Below are positions 8,507-18,664 of a stretch of DNA of 64,000 nt, piece by piece. The notes beneath the pieces are model-generated. The model was not told the DNA's origin, did no database searches, and saw only the letters and a list, made by a program, of their open reading frames with translations. The number at the start of each line of letters is the position of its first letter. Within the stretch, counting starts at the first letter, position 1. The DNA is from Vibrio panuliri (GTDB taxonomy: Bacteria > Pseudomonadota > Gammaproteobacteria > Enterobacterales > Vibrionaceae). Location: NCBI RefSeq assembly GCF_009938205.1, contig NZ_AP019654.1, positions 2,694,540 to 2,758,539 on the forward strand, in the 5' to 3' direction. The position numbers and the translations under genes are program-made.

Positions 8507-9205
8507 ATGAAAATCGGTATCATCGGCGCGATGGAACAAGAAGTTGCCATCCTTAAAGGCTCTATCGACAACTGCCAAGAAGTCACCAAAGCAGGTTGTA
8601 CTTTCTTCTCTGGCCAACTAAACGGTGTTGAAGTGGTGCTACTTCAGTCTGGTATCGGTAAAGTGTCAGCGGCTGTCGGTACCGCTATCTTGCTTGAACA
8701 ATACCAACCAGATGTTGTGATCAACACAGGTTCTGCCGGTGGTTTTGACTCAAGCCTAAACTTAGGTGACGTGGTTATCTCAACTGAAGTTCGCCACCAC
8801 GATGCCGACGTTACTGCATTTGGTTACGAAATTGGTCAAATGGCGCAACAACCAGCGGCATTTATCGCAGACGAGAAACTGATGGATGTAGCCGAGCAAG
8901 CATTGGCACAAATGGAAGGTACGCACGCAGTACGCGGTCTAATTTGTACCGGTGATGCTTTTGTGGCGAGCGCAGAGCGTCAAGCATTCATTCGCACCCA
9001 CTTCCCTTCTGTTATCGCAGTAGAGATGGAAGCGGCAGCCATTGCCCAGACTTGTCATCAGTTCAAAGTTCCATTTGTAGTCGTTCGTGCTATCTCTGAC
9101 GTTGCAGACAAAGAAGCGGGTATGAGTTTTGATGAGTTCCTGCCACTTGCAGCAAAAAGCTCATCAGAAATGGTGGTGAAAATGGTTGAGCTATTAAAAG
9201 CTTAA
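8507..9205 (+). CDS. mtnN: 5'-methylthioadenosine/S-adenosylhomocysteine nucleosidase
   Basis: A 232-aa protein (MtnN/Pfs). It cleaves S-adenosylhomocysteine and methylthioadenosine to adenine plus S-ribosylhomocysteine or methylthioribose, feeding autoinducer-2 synthesis and methionine salvage. Visible: [13 protein letters not shown] with the family glutamate, the NTGSAGGF loop, and [11 protein letters not shown] carrying the catalytic aspartate. AGGATTCTCT precedes the ATG. The CbiB-like gene follows after 27 bp and btuF overlaps that one, so mtnN-cbiB-btuF probably form one operon. Confidence 0.97.
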   Translation: MKIGIIGAMEQEVAILKGSIDNCQEVTKAGCTFFSGQLNGVEVVLLQSGIGKVSAAVGTAILLEQYQPDVVINTGSAGGFDSSLNLGDVVISTEVRHHDADVTAFGYEIGQMAQQPAAFIADEKLMDVAEQALAQMEGTHAVRGLICTGDAFVASAERQAFIRTHFPSVIAVEMEAAAIAQTCHQFKVPFVVVRAISDVADKEAGMSFDEFLPLAAKSSSEMVVKMVELLKA

Positions 9206-9232
9206 TCACTCAGTAAGCAGACTCTGATTCTC

Positions 9233-10186
9233 ATGGACGATATTATTAATCAACTGCTTGCTCACAGTGCGCTTCTGGTTCTATGGGGCGCACTGCTTTG
9301 CAACTGGTTACTTCCTTTTCCCAGAGAAGCTCATCCAGCCATTTTGTGGCACAAATTCGCACAGCTGCTGGCAAGCAAAGTAAACTCACCAACCCATTAT
9401 TCACAAAGTTTGATTTCAGGCACCTTAGCTTGGCTGTTGATGATGTTGCCAATGTTATTGGTACTTGGGGCATTAAAAACGCTTGTTTGGCAGCCACAAC
9501 TATACGAGCTTGCGTTTCTTCTCCTTGCGCTTGATTGGCGTAATAACGACAAGTTTGCTAATCAGTTTACCCAGCGCCTTGCCGAAGAAAATTCATCGGC
9601 AGCCAAATTGCTCCTCGCCCCTCTCGTTAACCGTTCTACCGATACCTTATCTTTACTTGGGCTTGGCAAAGCGGGTTGTGAAACCTTAATCATGAGTTAC
9701 GGACGCAATGTGGTCGCCGTGCTATTTTGGTACGCCATTGGCGGCGGGATTGGCGCCTTTATGTATCGAATGGCAATGGAGCTCGCTCGTGCTTGGTCTC
9801 CATCACGACCACAATTTATGCCATTTGGTATTCCAGCAATCAGAGCACTTGCCGTACTAGACTTTATCCCGCTGCGCCTCTTCGCACTGCTTGTCTTAGC
9901 GGGTAATGGCGCGAGCAATATTCTTACTCTGATTAAGCAGCAAGCTGCCTCATGGCCTCTGCCAGGACCTTCTTGGTTGCTAATTGCTTGCGGAGGTAAA
10001 CTGGAATTATCATTAGCGGGCCCTGCTATTTATAGCGGCAAAAAAGCGGTACGCGCTAAGCTCGGCGGGCGTATTGCCCCCGCGGCTCTTCACTTTGCCC
10101 AATTACGTAAACTACTCATCAATCGTTTGTGGTTGTGGGTCGTCATTCAAAGCCTAGTCATGGGCGTCATATACCAAGGATTATAA
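9233..10186 (+). CDS. CobD/CbiB-family cobalamin biosynthesis protein
   Basis: A 317-aa membrane protein with about five hydrophobic segments, of the CobD/CbiB family that attaches the aminopropanol arm during cobalamin assembly. The match rests on overall layout (NWLLPFPREAHPAILWHKF near the N terminus, GGGIGAFMYRMAMELA in the middle, a late AxxxGGRIAPAALHFAQLR) and on its place before btuF. No other corrin-ring genes are in view, so it may act in salvage or remodelling rather than de novo synthesis. Its stop overlaps the btuF start by one base (TAATG). Confidence 0.8.
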   Translation: MDDIINQLLAHSALLVLWGALLCNWLLPFPREAHPAILWHKFAQLLASKVNSPTHYSQSLISGTLAWLLMMLPMLLVLGALKTLVWQPQLYELAFLLLALDWRNNDKFANQFTQRLAEENSSAAKLLLAPLVNRSTDTLSLLGLGKAGCETLIMSYGRNVVAVLFWYAIGGGIGAFMYRMAMELARAWSPSRPQFMPFGIPAIRALAVLDFIPLRLFALLVLAGNGASNILTLIKQQAASWPLPGPSWLLIACGGKLELSLAGPAIYSGKKAVRAKLGGRIAPAALHFAQLRKLLINRLWLWVVIQSLVMGVIYQGL

Positions 10187-11004
10187 TGATTCGCATAGCT
10201 ATACTGCTTCTATCTGTCAGCTTTTCTCTTCATGCGCAAACGATTGAGCGAGTCATTAGCTTAGCGCCCTCGGCGACCGAACTTGCCTATGCAGCGGGGT
10301 TAGGTGACAAACTGATTGCCGTTAGCGAGCGCTCTGATTACCCAGAGTTTGCTAAGGATTTAGAAAAAGTAGCCAACTATCAAGGGCTCAACATTGAACG
10401 AATCATAACCCTTCAGCCCGATCTTATCGTCGCATGGTCATCGGGCAATCCCAGTAAAGATTTGGCTAAGTTGCGTCAGTTCGGTTTTACGATTTATGAG
10501 TCGAATGCAGCGACATTGGAAGACATCGCCGTCAATATAGAAGAATTAAGCCAATACGCAGATGATCCAAGCTATGGCGAAAAAAATGCTCGTGAGTTTC
10601 GTCAGTCATTAGAACAACTTAAGCAGAAATATCATACGGAGCAATCTGTCAGCTACTTTTACCAGCTAAGTGAAAAGCCAATCATCACTGTGGCTAAGGG
10701 ACATTGGCCGAGTGAAGTTTTCTCTTTTTGTGGTGGCGTCAATGTCTTTGCCAATAGTGCGGCATCTTATCCACAAGTGGGGCTAGAGCAGGTTCTACTG
10801 GCCAATCCCGAGGTAATTTTTACTTCTCGCCATGCCATCGAAAACTCGAAAATGTGGCAACCATGGCATGCACAGTTACAAGCATTACACAACCAGCACA
10901 TTTGGACTTTGCAGTCCGACTGGATTAACCGACCAACGCAACGAACGCTGCTCGCGATAGAGCAAGTTTGTGAGCGATTCGAAACAGTCAGACAAAAGCG
11001 TTAA
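10186..11004 (+). CDS. btuF: BtuF, periplasmic cobalamin-binding protein
   Basis: A 272-aa substrate-binding protein of the BtuF/FhuD helical-backbone type. A signal peptide (IRIAILLLSVSFSLHA) is followed by ERVISLAPSATELAYAAGLGDKLIAVS, the hallmark of vitamin B12-binding proteins. It hands cobalamin to BtuCD, which is not in this window. The start is set at 10186: that ATG begins the signal peptide and overlaps the upstream stop, while an in-frame start at 10129 would add 19 polar residues ahead of it. Confidence 0.92.
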   Translation: MIRIAILLLSVSFSLHAQTIERVISLAPSATELAYAAGLGDKLIAVSERSDYPEFAKDLEKVANYQGLNIERIITLQPDLIVAWSSGNPSKDLAKLRQFGFTIYESNAATLEDIAVNIEELSQYADDPSYGEKNAREFRQSLEQLKQKYHTEQSVSYFYQLSEKPIITVAKGHWPSEVFSFCGGVNVFANSAASYPQVGLEQVLLANPEVIFTSRHAIENSKMWQPWHAQLQALHNQHIWTLQSDWINRPTQRTLLAIEQVCERFETVRQKR

Positions 11005-11128
11005 CGGTTGCGTTGATTATCTCGTACTATGCTGCGCCGATTTTCATGACAACATACGTACCTAAGCGTCTACGGCTACTTGGGTATTAGCACAACATTT
11101 TTATTATAACTATTGAGATCCTAACAAC

Positions 11129-11749
11129 ATGGATTCCTTGTTAATTTATTTAGTTGACCAATTTGGCACTGCCATTTTTGCAATTTCTGGGGTTCTACTC
11201 GCTGGGCGACTTAAAATGGACCCTTTTGGGGTGATTGTTTTAGCCAGTGTGACGGCAATAGGTGGCGGCACCATTCGAGATATGGCATTAGGTGCCACAC
11301 CGGTATTCTGGATCACTGATACCAACTATTTATGGGTTATCTTTATTACTTGTTTGGCGACAATGCTTATTGTTCGTCGACCTAAACGTCTAGCTTGGTG
11401 GATTTTGCCGGTTTGTGATGCGGTAGGGTTGGCGGTATTTGTTGGTATTGGTGTCGAAAAAGCGATGATGTACCAAGACTCAGCGTTGATCGCCATTATT
11501 ATGGGCGTGATCACTGGCTGTGGCGGCGGCATTATCCGCGATGTACTCGCTCGTGAAGTCCCCATGGTACTTAGAAGTGAAGTTTACGCGACGGCATGCA
11601 TTATTGGCGGGGCATTCCACACCACCGCACTGGCAATGGACTACAGCAACGATACCGCATTTCTAGTTGGGGTGATCTCAACGCTCGTTATTCGACTAGG
11701 AGCCATTCGCTGGCATTTATCATTGCCCATTTTTGCCTTGAATCGCTAG
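11129..11749 (+). CDS. TRIC/UPF0126-family membrane channel protein (YicG/YadS-like)
   Basis: A 206-aa protein with about seven membrane segments, built as two similar halves. Each half carries the family glycine motif: AIGGGTIRDMALG near residue 50 and GCGGGIIRDVLARE near residue 135. The family is related to trimeric intracellular cation channels; bacterial members have been linked to K+ or glycine transport, but the substrate here is unknown. It has a 124-bp gap after btuF and ends at a shared bidirectional terminator. Confidence 0.88.
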   Translation: MDSLLIYLVDQFGTAIFAISGVLLAGRLKMDPFGVIVLASVTAIGGGTIRDMALGATPVFWITDTNYLWVIFITCLATMLIVRRPKRLAWWILPVCDAVGLAVFVGIGVEKAMMYQDSALIAIIMGVITGCGGGIIRDVLAREVPMVLRSEVYATACIIGGAFHTTALAMDYSNDTAFLVGVISTLVIRLGAIRWHLSLPIFALNR

Positions 11750-11821
11750 ATAGAACCCACTGCGTTTTACGCAGTGCTTGGTAAGCCATTTATCGGCATT
11801 CCCAATTCCCGTATCCATTAA

Positions 11822-11847
11822 AAAAGGTCGCTTTCGCGACCTTTTCT
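11822..11847. terminator. Bidirectional terminator between the TRIC gene and thrC
   Basis: Perfect 10-bp arms AAAAGGTCGC / GCGACCTTTT with a TTTC loop. A and T tracts on either side suit both convergent transcripts. Confidence 0.9.
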
Positions 11848-13131
11848 CTATTTCTGAACTTTTCTCAGCACTTGCTTCAAGGCTTCAAAATCATTCGCGA
11901 GATCTTCTGATAGCAGTTCCATCGCAGCATGTTTCGCGAGTGGCGCAGGCAGTTCGATATCGCTCTGCAAAATATCATCAACGACTTCTTTGAACTTAGC
12001 AGGATGAGCGGTGCATAAGAACAGCCCAGTTTCACCTTCAGCAAGCTGCTCTTCAAGTACACGGTATGCTATCGCACCATGTGGCTCACACAGATAACCG
12101 AGTTGATTTAGCTCGCGTACTGATGCGGCACTCTGCTCGTCTGTAACAGCGCCTTTACCCAATGTATCTAATCCCCAGCCTTTCAGCTGACAAAGCTCTT
12201 CAATACGCGGCCAGTTATTTGGCTGGCTGACATCCATTGCATTCGATGTCGTTGCGATAGTCGGCTTAGGCTCCCATTGTCCAGTGGCTAAGTAGCGCGG
12301 CACTGTATCATTGACATTGGTTGCGGCGATAAAGCGTTTAACTGGCAAGCCCATCGCTTTGGCTAATAGACCGGCGGTTAAATTACCAAAGTTGCCACTT
12401 GGTACAGAGACCACAAGGTTTTCACGCTGCTGCTTAGTCAGTTGTGAAGCCGCCTCAAAGTAGTAGCAAATCTGCGCCATTAGGCGGCTAATGTTGATTG
12501 AGTTTGCTGAGTTTAAACCAATCTCTTGGCGTAACTGTGCATCATCAAAGGCTTGTTTCACTAGTGCCTGACAAGCATCGAAGTCACCATCAATAGCAAC
12601 AGTGTGGATATTCTTACCTAGAGTACAAAAGAGCTTTTCTTGTAATGGGCTGATCTTGCCTTTCGGATACAAAATCACCACATTAATATCTTCCATGCCA
12701 TAGAATGCATGAGCAACCGCAGCGCCTGTGTCGCCGGAAGTTGCAGTCAAAATCGTGATCTTTCCACCGTCAGAAACTGCGGCAAGAGACTGGGCCATAA
12801 AACGGCCGCCAAAGTCTTTAAACGCTAATGTTGGACCGTGGAATAGCTCTAGCGCATATACGCCAGATTTAACCTGCTTAATAGGAGCAGGGAATTGAAA
12901 TGCAGCATCAACCATGGCATTGACTTGCTCTGTTGCAAGTTCATCACCAATTAGAGCCGATAAAATTTTGGTGCTACGCGCGACAAAGTCTTCATCGAGC
13001 AGCGCATCAACATCATCAAACTGTGGGAGTTGTGATGGAAAAAATAGGCCTTGATTACGACCTAGCCCTTGGCGCACGGCTTGGCCAAAAGAGACTTGTT
13101 CATCATTTTCTTTAATATTATAAAGCTTCAT
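11848..13131 (-). CDS. thrC: Threonine synthase
   Basis: A 427-aa PLP enzyme converting O-phosphohomoserine to threonine. Visible are the PLP lysine motif ([13 protein letters not shown]), the [15 protein letters not shown] segment and the phosphate-binding [12 protein letters not shown] loop. It is the last gene of thrLABC, starting inside the thrB stop (ATGA overlap). Transcription ends at the shared terminator just downstream. Confidence 0.98.
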   Translation of the reverse strand: MKLYNIKENDEQVSFGQAVRQGLGRNQGLFFPSQLPQFDDVDALLDEDFVARSTKILSALIGDELATEQVNAMVDAAFQFPAPIKQVKSGVYALELFHGPTLAFKDFGGRFMAQSLAAVSDGGKITILTATSGDTGAAVAHAFYGMEDINVVILYPKGKISPLQEKLFCTLGKNIHTVAIDGDFDACQALVKQAFDDAQLRQEIGLNSANSINISRLMAQICYYFEAASQLTKQQRENLVVSVPSGNFGNLTAGLLAKAMGLPVKRFIAATNVNDTVPRYLATGQWEPKPTIATTSNAMDVSQPNNWPRIEELCQLKGWGLDTLGKGAVTDEQSAASVRELNQLGYLCEPHGAIAYRVLEEQLAEGETGLFLCTAHPAKFKEVVDDILQSDIELPAPLAKHAAMELLSEDLANDFEALKQVLRKVQK

Positions 13132-14096
13132 AGCTCACTTCCTGTCACAATCGAACCTTGCTTATCTAAACGACAAACATGAACGAATCCTTCTTCATTT
13201 TGTACGTAATTTTGTTCGAGCCATCGAGCAACACGCTCCGCGATATCTTTCTCTTTGCAGATACTAAACAGCGTTGGTCCACTACCAGAGATCCCAGTAG
13301 CGAGCGCACCTGCTGATGTCGCGTATTGACGGGCATCAGCAAAACCGGGCAACAGTTTCTCACGATATGGTTCTGCGATCACGTCTTTGATCATTTTTGC
13401 AGCAAGTTCCGGTTGATTCGAATGGCAAGCATGGACGAATCCGGCAAGGTTGCGCCCGTGTGCAATCACGTCTTGGCGGCGGTATTGTGAAGGCAGAATA
13501 GCGCGAGCTTCTGCCGTGGAAACTTTAATCCCTGGGTAGGCCATTACCCAGTACCATTCATCAAAACACGGCACTTCTTGGCTGATAATCCCCAACTCTT
13601 CCAGCATTAACTGCAAACCACCAAGATAACACGGTGCGACATTATCGTAGTGCACGCCTCCGGAGATTCGACCTTCCATTTCTCCCATCAATGCCAGCAG
13701 TTCCATCTCATTCAGTGGCTCACCGTGGAATCGATTTAGGGCGTCTAGCGCAGCAACGATCGAACAAGCGCTCGAGCCTAACCCTGACCCTATCGGCATG
13801 TTCTTTTCGAGGGTCATTGCCACGGGCAATAACTCCTCACCTTTGCGGTCTAATTCGCGGGCAAAGACCCGCCAACAATCGTAAACAATATTCTCTTTAG
13901 GATCCGTCGGAAGCTTAGCAACAAAACTGCCCGCAGTATTTAGAGAAAAGGCATCACTGCCTTGACTGACCAATACTCGATCACCCAGTAACGTGCCGTC
14001 GATTGGCGAAACGGCGGCACCCAACACATCAAAACCAACACTGACATTACCAATCGACGCTGGTGCATACACCACTACATCCATACCACGACTCAT
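13128..14096 (-). CDS. thrB: Homoserine kinase
   Basis: A 322-aa GHMP-family kinase that phosphorylates homoserine. The glycine-rich ATP motif is [18 protein letters not shown] (~residues 100-117) and a C-terminal [12 protein letters not shown] motif is present. The start at 14096 lies 2 bp after the thrA stop, with GGGGGT upstream. An ATG four codons later (14084) would match the usual family N terminus (VVVYAPAS) more closely but has no obvious ribosome-binding site. The stop overlaps thrC by 4 bp. Confidence 0.97.
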   Translation of the reverse strand: MSRGMDVVVYAPASIGNVSVGFDVLGAAVSPIDGTLLGDRVLVSQGSDAFSLNTAGSFVAKLPTDPKENIVYDCWRVFARELDRKGEELLPVAMTLEKNMPIGSGLGSSACSIVAALDALNRFHGEPLNEMELLALMGEMEGRISGGVHYDNVAPCYLGGLQLMLEELGIISQEVPCFDEWYWVMAYPGIKVSTAEARAILPSQYRRQDVIAHGRNLAGFVHACHSNQPELAAKMIKDVIAEPYREKLLPGFADARQYATSAGALATGISGSGPTLFSICKEKDIAERVARWLEQNYVQNEEGFVHVCRLDKQGSIVTGSEL

Positions 14097-14098
14097 GG

Positions 14099-16558
14099 TT
14101 ATACCCCCAGTTTCCAGCCGAGTGTACGCATCACATCGGCAAACACGCCTGCCGCGGTGACTTCAGTACCAGCACCATAGCCACGCAACACTAGTGGGAT
14201 TGGGTTGTAGTAACGGCTGTAGAACGCCAGCGCATTTTCACCATCTTTAATCTTAAACATTGGGTCATTCTCATCCACTGCCGCGATACTCACACGACAT
14301 TGACCGTCTGCAATTTCGCCAACATAGCGCAATACTTTGCCTTCTTGACGAGCTTTTGCCGTTAGCTCTTGGAAGTAGGCATCCGCTTCCGGCAGGCGCT
14401 GCATAAACTCATCAACACTGCCTGAATCATCAAAGCCCGGTGGCAATGCTTGGTCGACAACGACGTCTTCTAGCTCCAACGCCATCCCCGCTTCACGCGC
14501 AAGGATAAGCAGCTTACGAGCTACGTCCATACCGGATAAATCATCACGAGGATCAGGTTCAGTAAAGCCATTATCTTTAGCAATGTTCGTCGCTTGGCTC
14601 AGGCTCATCCCTTCATCTAGCTTGCCAAAAATATATGAAAGTGACCCAGACAAGATGCCACTGAAACGCTCAAGCTCATCACCTGCAGCAATTAGGTTTT
14701 GCAGGTTCTCAATCACTGGAAGTCCAGCCCCAACGGTAGTTTCATACATCAACTTACGACGTGAGCTACGAGCGACATTACGTAATTGATGGTAGTAAGA
14801 CATGCTAGCAGTATTGGCTTTCTTGTTTGGGGTTACCACGTGGAAACCTGCAGCAAGGAAGTCGGCATATTGATCGGCTATAACCTCACTGGAAGTACAG
14901 TCCACCAATACAGGGTTAATGATGTGGTTGCGTTGCACTAGTGACTTAAGGCTGGCAAGACTAAATTGCTCTGAGGCGCCATTTAGGCGGTCACGCCAAT
15001 GTTCTAGCGGCAGCCCTTGACCATCGAGCAATACACCTTTGCTGTTCGCCAATCCACACACTCGCAACACGATGCCTTTATCTGCCAATTTTCCCTGTTG
15101 ACGTTGGATCTGATCGACCAACTCACCACCGACACCACCAACACCGACGACAAATACATCAAGGAAATGTTTGGAGTTAAATAGGTTTTCGTGACAAGCC
15201 TTGATCGCTTCAGAAATTTTACCTTCAGGGATAACCGCAGAAATCGCTCGCTCAGAAGATCCTTGCGCGATGGCCACAATATTAACGTTAACCTCTGCCA
15301 ATGATGCGAAGAACTGCGATGCAACCCCGCGTGACGTGCGCATACCGTCTCCGACTAGCGTCACGATAGCAACGTTATCAATGTATTCAACTGGCTCAAG
15401 TAACCCATCTTTCAACTCGAGTTCAAAGGCTTCTTTCAGTGCCAGCTCTGCACGAGCTTTGTCTTCAGCTTCAATACAGAAGCTGATGCTGTATTCAGAA
15501 GATGATTGTGTAATCAGTACAATTGATACGCCAGCTGATGACATCGCCCCAAAAACTCGGCTTGCCATACCGACCATGCCCTTCATGCCAGGTCCTGAAA
15601 CGTTAACCATGGTCAGGTCATTCAGTGTCGTAATACCTTTAATCGCCAGTTTGTCTTCACCGCTATCTTGACCAATCAGCGTGCCAGCACCTTGCGGGTT
15701 AAAGCTGTTTTTGATTAAGCATGGAATTTGGAACTGGGCAATGGGAGCGATGGTTTTCGGATGCAGTACCGAAGCACCAAAGTAAGAAAGCTCCATCGCT
15801 TCTTGATAACTCAATGATTTGAGTAAGCGCGCATCCGCCACTAAACGAGGGTCACAGTTATAAACACCGTCAACATCCGTCCAGATCTCACAACACTCTG
15901 CACGTAGACACGCAGCCAAAACTGCCGCCGAGTAGTCTGAGCCGTTGCGACCTAGCGTCACCAGCTCGCCTTTTTCATTACCAGCGGTAAAGCCGGGCAT
16001 AATATTGACGTGGCCTTGTGGAAGCGGCTTCGCGCGGAAGTTCTCAGTCGACAGTTCTACATCAACTAACGCTTCAAGGTGTTCACCGCTCGCCAGTAAA
16101 TACTCTACAGGGTCAATCAAGCTCGCAGCCTGCCCTTTCGCTTCTAAGACCGCTTTCATCAATTGAATTGAGACGCGCTCTCCTTTACTGATAATACGGG
16201 CGTTAACGTTGTCAGGACACATACCGAGCAACTTAATACCATTCACGAACTGGCGCAGTTGAGACAGTGACGCTTTGAGTTGATGGTTATAGCCACTAGG
16301 ATCAAGATTCGGCAACGTTTGCTGAACTTCTGCCAATAGGCCGCGGAATAAATCCTCAATTTCAGCAATTTGCATTTCGGCATCACTGCCTTTTAGTGCA
16401 GCTTCAATCACTGCGACAAGTTTATTGGTGGTTTTGCCGGGGGCTGAAAGCACCACCGCGACTTCTTCTTGCTGTGCATTGTTGGCAATGATATCTGCCG
16501 CTCTCAAAAAGCGGTCAGCGTCCGCCAGTGATGAACCACCAAATTTTAAAACTCGCAT
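14099..16558 (-). CDS. thrA: Bifunctional aspartokinase I / homoserine dehydrogenase I
   Basis: An 819-aa fusion enzyme (E. coli 820 aa). It has an N-terminal aspartokinase ([32 protein letters not shown]), two ACT-type regulatory segments (~315-460, e.g. [20 protein letters not shown]) and a C-terminal homoserine dehydrogenase ([17 protein letters not shown] as the NAD(P) site; [18 protein letters not shown]). It catalyses the first and third steps of threonine/methionine synthesis and is normally feedback-inhibited by threonine. It is preceded by the leader peptide and attenuator described below. Confidence 0.98.
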   Translation of the reverse strand: MRVLKFGGSSLADADRFLRAADIIANNAQQEEVAVVLSAPGKTTNKLVAVIEAALKGSDAEMQIAEIEDLFRGLLAEVQQTLPNLDPSGYNHQLKASLSQLRQFVNGIKLLGMCPDNVNARIISKGERVSIQLMKAVLEAKGQAASLIDPVEYLLASGEHLEALVDVELSTENFRAKPLPQGHVNIMPGFTAGNEKGELVTLGRNGSDYSAAVLAACLRAECCEIWTDVDGVYNCDPRLVADARLLKSLSYQEAMELSYFGASVLHPKTIAPIAQFQIPCLIKNSFNPQGAGTLIGQDSGEDKLAIKGITTLNDLTMVNVSGPGMKGMVGMASRVFGAMSSAGVSIVLITQSSSEYSISFCIEAEDKARAELALKEAFELELKDGLLEPVEYIDNVAIVTLVGDGMRTSRGVASQFFASLAEVNVNIVAIAQGSSERAISAVIPEGKISEAIKACHENLFNSKHFLDVFVVGVGGVGGELVDQIQRQQGKLADKGIVLRVCGLANSKGVLLDGQGLPLEHWRDRLNGASEQFSLASLKSLVQRNHIINPVLVDCTSSEVIADQYADFLAAGFHVVTPNKKANTASMSYYHQLRNVARSSRRKLMYETTVGAGLPVIENLQNLIAAGDELERFSGILSGSLSYIFGKLDEGMSLSQATNIAKDNGFTEPDPRDDLSGMDVARKLLILAREAGMALELEDVVVDQALPPGFDDSGSVDEFMQRLPEADAYFQELTAKARQEGKVLRYVGEIADGQCRVSIAAVDENDPMFKIKDGENALAFYSRYYNPIPLVLRGYGAGTEVTAAGVFADVMRTLGWKLGV

Positions 16559-16588
16559 CCCTTCCTCCGAATTCTCGATAAATTGGTA

Positions 16589-16629
16589 TAAAAAAAGGCC
16601 TGTTCCATTTGGGATACAGGCCTTTTTTT
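16589..16629 (-). terminator. thr operon attenuator terminator
   Basis: Minus-strand hairpin with perfect ACAGGCC/GGCCTGT-type arms (16597-16603 and 16616-16622), extended by A7/T7 tracts. It sits between thrL and thrA. It ends leader transcripts unless ribosomes stall on the Thr/Ile codons of thrL, as in the classical thr operon. Confidence 0.92.
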
Positions 16630-16642
16630 GAATTTCTTACGC

Positions 16643-16720
16643 TTAGCAGCCTGCCCCAACGCGTGTCGTGTCGGTAATAATAATGGTTGTGGTCATTACG
16701 TTTAGGCTGTCAAATTGCAT
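16643..16720 (-). CDS. thrL: thr operon leader peptide
   Basis: A 25-codon ORF, ATG at 16718-16720 and TAA at 16643-16645, just upstream of the attenuator. The coding sequence holds a run of three Thr codons and three Ile codons, then Thr-Asp-Thr-Thr; six Thr and three Ile in all. This is the expected sensor composition for attenuation by charged tRNA-Thr and tRNA-Ile. A TTGACT at 16779-16784 (minus strand) is a candidate -35 element; the -10 is unclear. Confidence 0.92.
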   Translation of the reverse strand: MQFDSLNVMTTTIIITDTTRVGAGC

Positions 16721-16976
16721 GGTTAAATATCTAATATGTGATTGCTTACTGATACGTTTACCTTATTTCCCAACATTTAGTCAACGAAAACTTTGTTTTT
16801 TAAGCTGAGAAATTACCCAAACTGGTGAGTTTATCGAGCAATTCTTGCTTGGAAACAGAACAGATATAGCAACTTTGATCATCTTTCGTTAAAAAACACA
16901 CCTAGTTCTTTAGTTTTATGCTTTAATTGAGTATGCAGTGGATGTATAGACCAAGTAACATGGATTGAGGCGGCGT

Positions 16977-17429
16977 ATGAAAAAACTAATTAGCCTGACT
17001 CTAGCCTTGCTTAGTTGCGGGGTGAGTGCTGCCGATCTTCCAAAACTGCAATTCACTCCAGATGAGTCTCCTCACAGAATGTTCCTATCAACCGACAGCA
17101 ACAAGAACAGTTATGATTCTTGGACAATCGAAAGTGGGTATGCCTACAGTCTGTTTGACAAAGTCGACGTGTACGTGGGCACACGAATGGAGCAAAATAA
17201 AGAGAGTGGTTTTTTAAGCGGTTTAAGCTATCAAATCTCTCCCAAGCTATCGCTGAAAAGTTCGCTGCACTCTTATACCGATGAGAAAGCCCCACTAGGT
17301 CAAGAAAGTGGTATTGCCGCTGAAGTTTCAAGCCGTGTGCATCTTACTGAACATTTAGATTTGCACGCCACTCTCGATTATCAAGAGTGGCAGCAGGGTT
17401 TCGAAGTCGGTATCGGATTTCGTTTCTAG
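16977..17429 (+). CDS. Small predicted outer-membrane beta-barrel protein
   Basis: A 150-aa protein with a signal peptide (KKLISLTLALLSCGVSA, cut before ADLP). Alternating polar/hydrophobic strands follow, such as WTIESGYAYSLFDKVDVYVGTRM, LSGLSYQISPKLSLKSSL and LHATLDYQEWQQGFEVGIGFRF. The C-terminal phenylalanine after an alternating strand is the usual BAM assembly signal. The ATG at 16977 has GAGGCGG before it; the upstream in-frame TTG at 16965 is less likely. No named family is recognised with certainty. It is convergent with the rraA-like gene, 5 bp apart. Confidence 0.7.
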   Translation: MKKLISLTLALLSCGVSAADLPKLQFTPDESPHRMFLSTDSNKNSYDSWTIESGYAYSLFDKVDVYVGTRMEQNKESGFLSGLSYQISPKLSLKSSLHSYTDEKAPLGQESGIAAEVSSRVHLTEHLDLHATLDYQEWQQGFEVGIGFRF

Positions 17430-17434
17430 GGCCG

Positions 17435-17920
17435 TTAATTCCAGTTCAGCAATTCATTAGAAGTGAGTACGCCATTCCAGTCTGCGTAGATGTAATCGCC
17501 AGGCTTAATCAATTGATTACTGATGGTTAGCATCACATTGATTTCACCCGCTCCACGCTTTTCTGTCTTCAATGGACAAGTACCGAGAGCTTGAACACCT
17601 AGGTCCATTTCCGCGATCATTGCGGCATCACGAATCGCACCGTTGACAATTACGCCTTCCCAATTGTTTTCGATAGCGAGAATAGCCAGTTGATCGCCTA
17701 GCAAAGCGCGTTGACACGAACCATTGCCATCCACGACTAAAACTTTACCCGTACCATCACTTCCTAGTACTTCCCGTACTTTTGAATTGTCATGATAACA
17801 ACGCACAGTGACAATCTGTCCCCAAAATGCGGTTCTATGCCCAAAGTTGCTTAGTGGTAAGTTTACGTAATTTATGTGACTTTCAAACTTGTCACAAATA
17901 TCAGGTGTTATGTCTCTCAT
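17435..17920 (-). CDS. rraA: RraA-family protein (RNase E regulator-like, aldolase motif intact)
   Basis: A 161-aa protein resembling E. coli RraA ([58 protein letters not shown]). E. coli RraA binds the RNase E C-terminal region and inhibits it. The start at 17920 is chosen because GGAGGA lies 5 bases upstream; an ATG four codons earlier overlaps that site. Asp76, Arg97 and Asp98 form D-x20-R-D, the metal/substrate motif of HMG/CHA aldolases in the same fold, which E. coli RraA lacks. An enzymatic role is therefore possible besides RNase control. From memory, Vibrio species carry two RraA homologues; the second is not here. Confidence 0.85.
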   Translation of the reverse strand: MRDITPDICDKFESHINYVNLPLSNFGHRTAFWGQIVTVRCYHDNSKVREVLGSDGTGKVLVVDGNGSCQRALLGDQLAILAIENNWEGVIVNGAIRDAAMIAEMDLGVQALGTCPLKTEKRGAGEINVMLTISNQLIKPGDYIYADWNGVLTSNELLNWN

Positions 17921-17950
17921 GTCTTCCTCCATGAATTGAAATTAATATCC

Positions 17951-18340
17951 TTATTTGATCCTATGTCGCCATTCCCCTAGGTTAATTTTTGTTCTATCTG
18001 GCAGGCAAGATAACAAATAGAGTTGGTCATCTTGAACAAAGTAGATAGCATTCTGCTGATATTTTTGTCCAAGCTCAATAGCTAAATTGATGGGAATTGG
18101 GCTGGCGAAACTCTCTTCACACCATGAGAAATCCACATTGCCTACCACAACAATGGCGAAATTATGTAGCGCCAGATCACACTGCAAACATCTATTTCTT
18201 ATAAGGTTTTCTTGATCTGGTAGCCTCTGACTTTCCGGATTATTCGCCGTAACTATCACAAAATCGCCAGTTGGAATTGTATTTTCAAATTTGAAGTATG
18301 GATCACAGTAAGCTTTCCAAAAATGAGCATCTATCATCAT
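17951..18340 (-). CDS. DUF3293 domain protein
   Basis: A 129-aa soluble protein. The segments FKFENTIPTGDFVIVTANNPESQ and FSWCEESFASPIPINLAIELGQKYQQNAIYFVQDDQLYLL are characteristic of DUF3293, a gammaproteobacterial family of unknown function. Two adjacent Met codons make the exact start uncertain by one residue. It lies 30 bp upstream of the rraA-like gene on the same strand, likely one transcript. It is divergent from arcA, with an FNR-type site in the shared gap. No catalytic function can be assigned. Confidence 0.75.
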   Translation of the reverse strand: MMIDAHFWKAYCDPYFKFENTIPTGDFVIVTANNPESQRLPDQENLIRNRCLQCDLALHNFAIVVVGNVDFSWCEESFASPIPINLAIELGQKYQQNAIYFVQDDQLYLLSCLPDRTKINLGEWRHRIK

Positions 18341-18396
18341 ATAACCAATATATTTACAACTGTCATTTACTATTAATATCTGTTACAAAGAATCTC

Positions 18397-18410
18397 TTGA
18401 TATAAATCAA
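18397..18410. promoter_or_regulatory. Perfect FNR/CRP-type box in the arcA upstream region
   Basis: TTGAT-ATAA-ATCAA, an exact match to the FNR consensus TTGATNNNNATCAA. It lies 255 bp upstream of the arcA ATG and 57 bp upstream of the divergent DUF3293 gene. FNR activates arcA in E. coli, which fits; control of the divergent gene is also possible. Confidence 0.75.
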
Positions 18411-18664
18411 CAAAGTGAATGGAATTAACATTTGAGCATTGTTAGCATGCTGTTAACTCTATAAAATCCGAGTCAAACGCCTAATAGTATGAATGAGGAT
18501 AAGGAACCTCTTCTGAAAGAAAGTAACACCAAGGATGGCGGGCATGTAAAGAACGGTTTTTTTATAGTCTTTGGTTTATTGTCAAAATCAATTACCTGTA
18601 AGTAATGTTTTTGCCTAGAATTTATTCTATTAGCACATTTGTTTCACAAGTTTAGGTAACGCCA
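18411..18664 (+). other. Long arcA leader region with an unexplained short ORF
   Basis: The gap before arcA is 324 bp, and a TATAAA-type -10 candidate near 18460 would leave a leader of ~190 nt. Within it an uninterrupted frame runs from ATG 18489 to TAA 18605 (38 codons; charged N half, hydrophobic FFIVFGLL segment, ending CK). It has no convincing ribosome-binding site, so it may be chance. No terminator was found in the leader. Confidence 0.35.

Noticed and set aside
18441..18457. GTTAGCATGCTGTTAAC upstream of arcA, resembling the MarR operator
   Set aside because: The half-sites are 7 rather than 5 bases apart, and the region has no link to the marR locus.
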